33,917 nucleotides of DNA from Ardenticatena sp. Lineage in GTDB: Bacteria > Chloroflexota > Anaerolineae > Ardenticatenales > Ardenticatenaceae. Numbering within the stretch: position 1 is the first letter of the stretch; each line of letters opens with the position of its first letter. Both the position numbers and the translations under genes were made by a program. A model generated the notes under the pieces. It worked only from the letters and a program-made list of their open reading frames with translations, was not told the DNA's origin and ran no database searches. Where the stretch lies: contig WFOS01000032.1 of the NCBI GenBank assembly GCA_015487975.1, positions 1-33,917 of the forward strand, written 5' to 3'. This document shows positions 33,103 to 33,917 of this stretch, one piece after another.

Positions 33103-33234
33103 TGCTCACATCCCCCTGCTGAAGCGTATCGCCAGAAGAGTAGTGGCACTTACACGAATAGGCAAGCCTTTCCCGCACTGCTTCCCACCCTGCATGGCTG
33201 AATTTTCATGCACCTGGCGTCCCCGGTGTGCGCA

Positions 33235-33249
33235 CTGTTCATCGAACAG
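33235..33249. promoter_or_regulatory. Inverted repeat upstream of the repeat-protein gene
   Basis: CTGTTC-ATC-GAACAG is a perfect 6-bp inverted repeat about 45 bases before the TTG start. A second small repeat, TGCATG-N10-CATGCA, lies at 33191-33212. Either could be an operator, but no regulator is known. Confidence 0.25.
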
Positions 33250-33293
33250 ATATACGCTATGTAGCAGACTTGCTTGAAAAGAGGGAGAAGGGA

Positions 33294-33917
33294 TTGCTTC
33301 GGCGGTTTCGGCACCAACAAACCGTGCTTTTGTTCTGTGCCATTGTGTGCTGGCACAGCTGGATGGTGCTGCCGGTAGACGCGCAAACCCCACTGCCGTC
33401 CCCTACCGCCACACCATCGTCCGCGCCCACCGCTACACCATCGTCCACGCCCACCGCCACGCCGTCGCCCACACCCACCGCCACGCCATCGCCCATGCCT
33501 ACCGCCACGCTGTCGCTCACACCCACTGCCACGCCGTCGCCCACACCCACTGCCACGCCGTCGCCCACACCCACCGCTACGCTATCGTCCACACCCACTG
33601 CCACGCCGTCGCCCACACCCACCGCTACGTCGTCGCCCACGCCCACCGCTACGCTATCGTCCACCCCCACCGCCACGCCGTCGCCCACGCCTACTGCCAC
33701 GCCATCGCCCACGCCTACTGCCACGCCGTCGCCCACGCCCACCGCTACGCCATCGCCCACGCCCACTGCCACGCCGTCGCTCACACCCACCGCCACGCCG
33801 TCGCTCACACCCACCGCTACGCCGTCGCTCACACCCACCGCCACGCCGTCGCTCACACCTACTGCCACGCCGCTCCCCATCTGCACACCAGTGCCAGTCC
33901 CTACGCTGCCACCACAG
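33294..33917 (+). CDS. Exported protein with Pro/Thr-rich tandem repeats (partial, C-terminus beyond window)
   Basis: The plus frame beginning at TTG 33294 starts with basic R-R-F-R-H-Q-Q, then a hydrophobic stretch ([10 protein letters not shown]) and V-D-A-Q-T, which together look like a signal peptide. GGGAGAAGG lies just before the TTG. A GTG at 33228 in the same frame is an alternative start. After about 35 residues come 19 tandem octapeptides of the P-T-A-T-P-S-x-T type (33402-33857), then a diverged copy and [10 protein letters not shown]. The frame is open to the window end. Such linkers separate a signal peptide from a surface-exposed domain in many Chloroflexota proteins; the functional domain is not in the window. 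The repeats may be O-glycosylated on Thr or Ser. Confidence 0.72.
   Translation, partial: MLRRFRHQQTVLLFCAIVCWHSWMVLPVDAQTPLPSPTATPSSAPTATPSSTPTATPSPTPTATPSPMPTATLSLTPTATPSPTPTATPSPTPTATLSSTPTATPSPTPTATSSPTPTATLSSTPTATPSPTPTATPSPTPTATPSPTPTATPSPTPTATPSLTPTATPSLTPTATPSLTPTATPSLTPTATPLPICTPVPVPTLPPQ
33402..33857 (+). repeat. Nineteen tandem copies of a 24-bp unit
   Basis: Each unit resembles CCCACCGCCACGCCGTCG plus six more bases and encodes P-T-A-T-P-S-x-T. Copies differ mainly at third codon positions and at the seventh residue (Pro, Ser or Leu). A 20th, diverged copy fills 33858-33881. Length variation by slippage or recombination is likely. There are no spacers, so it is not a CRISPR array. 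Confidence 0.9.

Noticed and set aside
33235..33249. Possible LexA/SOS box
   Set aside because: The arms read GTTC then GAAC with a 3-base gap, the reverse order of the GAAC-N4-GTTC type seen in Gram-positive-like LexA sites.
33402..33857. Possible CRISPR array
   Set aside because: The 24-bp units are directly adjacent with no unique spacers and encode a continuous peptide repeat.
33257..33886. Minus-strand open frame of 209 residues made of V-A-V-G-V repeats
   Set aside because: It is the antisense of the plus-strand Pro/Thr repeat, whose frame has a signal peptide and ribosome site. Repeats of 24 bases keep several frames open by chance.

Overview
The window looks like chromosomal DNA of a free-living bacterium, most likely a member of the Chloroflexota (Ardenticatenales-like). 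This is an inference from family content: a soluble Ser/Thr kinase with a PQQ-type beta-propeller, a DUF2270 protein, a ParB-like/universal-stress fusion, a nucleotidyltransferase fused to a degenerate phosphomannomutase domain, and long Pro/Thr-rich low-complexity linkers. No rRNA or tRNA gene, CRISPR array, integrase or insertion sequence was seen. The window is densely coding, and the genes fall into short operons with clear Shine-Dalgarno sites.

Layout. 1-772 (minus): the truncated start of a UbiA-type prenyltransferase and a small membrane protein, diverging from the next block. 877-5775 (plus): sugar nucleotidyltransferase, glycosyltransferase, glutaredoxin-like protein and CcdA, closed by a terminator. 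5925-9766 (plus): RlmI-type rRNA methyltransferase, DUF2270/DUF2179 membrane protein, polyprenyl diphosphate synthase and a zinc-ribbon protein. 9773-11032 (minus): HemW-like radical SAM protein. 11219-15495 (plus): a compact four-gene operon of Ser/Thr kinase-PQQ propeller, J-domain/VWA fusion, zinc-ribbon/FHA protein and an 81-residue orphan, with one recognisable promoter and one terminator. 15562-17778 (minus): DUF4384 plus alpha/beta hydrolase, converging on that operon. 17973-21088 (plus): coiled-coil protein coupled to SelB. 21237-22880 (minus) and 23030-25816 (plus): a TPP-dependent enzyme diverging from a hotdog thioesterase, a membrane protein and a ParB-like/USP fusion. 25813-26098 (minus): a small membrane gene broken at a run of seven G. 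26117-30598 (plus): LysM protein, glycoside-hydrolase-like protein, lipoprotein, and a response regulator with a degenerate GGDEF domain. 30666-33102 (minus): NAD+ synthase and RNase HII. 33294-end (plus): an exported protein with a tandem 24-bp repeat encoding PTATPS-type octapeptides, running off the window.

The best candidate for an undescribed system is the kinase / J-VWA / FHA operon at 11219-15495. It combines a phosphothreonine writer carrying a propeller scaffold, a protein joining an Hsp70-recruiting J-domain to a metal-dependent adhesion (VWA) domain, and a phosphothreonine reader. None has an evident membrane segment and no phosphatase gene is next to them, which suggests a cytoplasmic phosphorylation-controlled chaperone or assembly module. 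The second most useful observation is the frameshifted small gene at 25813-26098. The third is the secreted-protein operon ending in a regulator whose GGDEF signature is lost.
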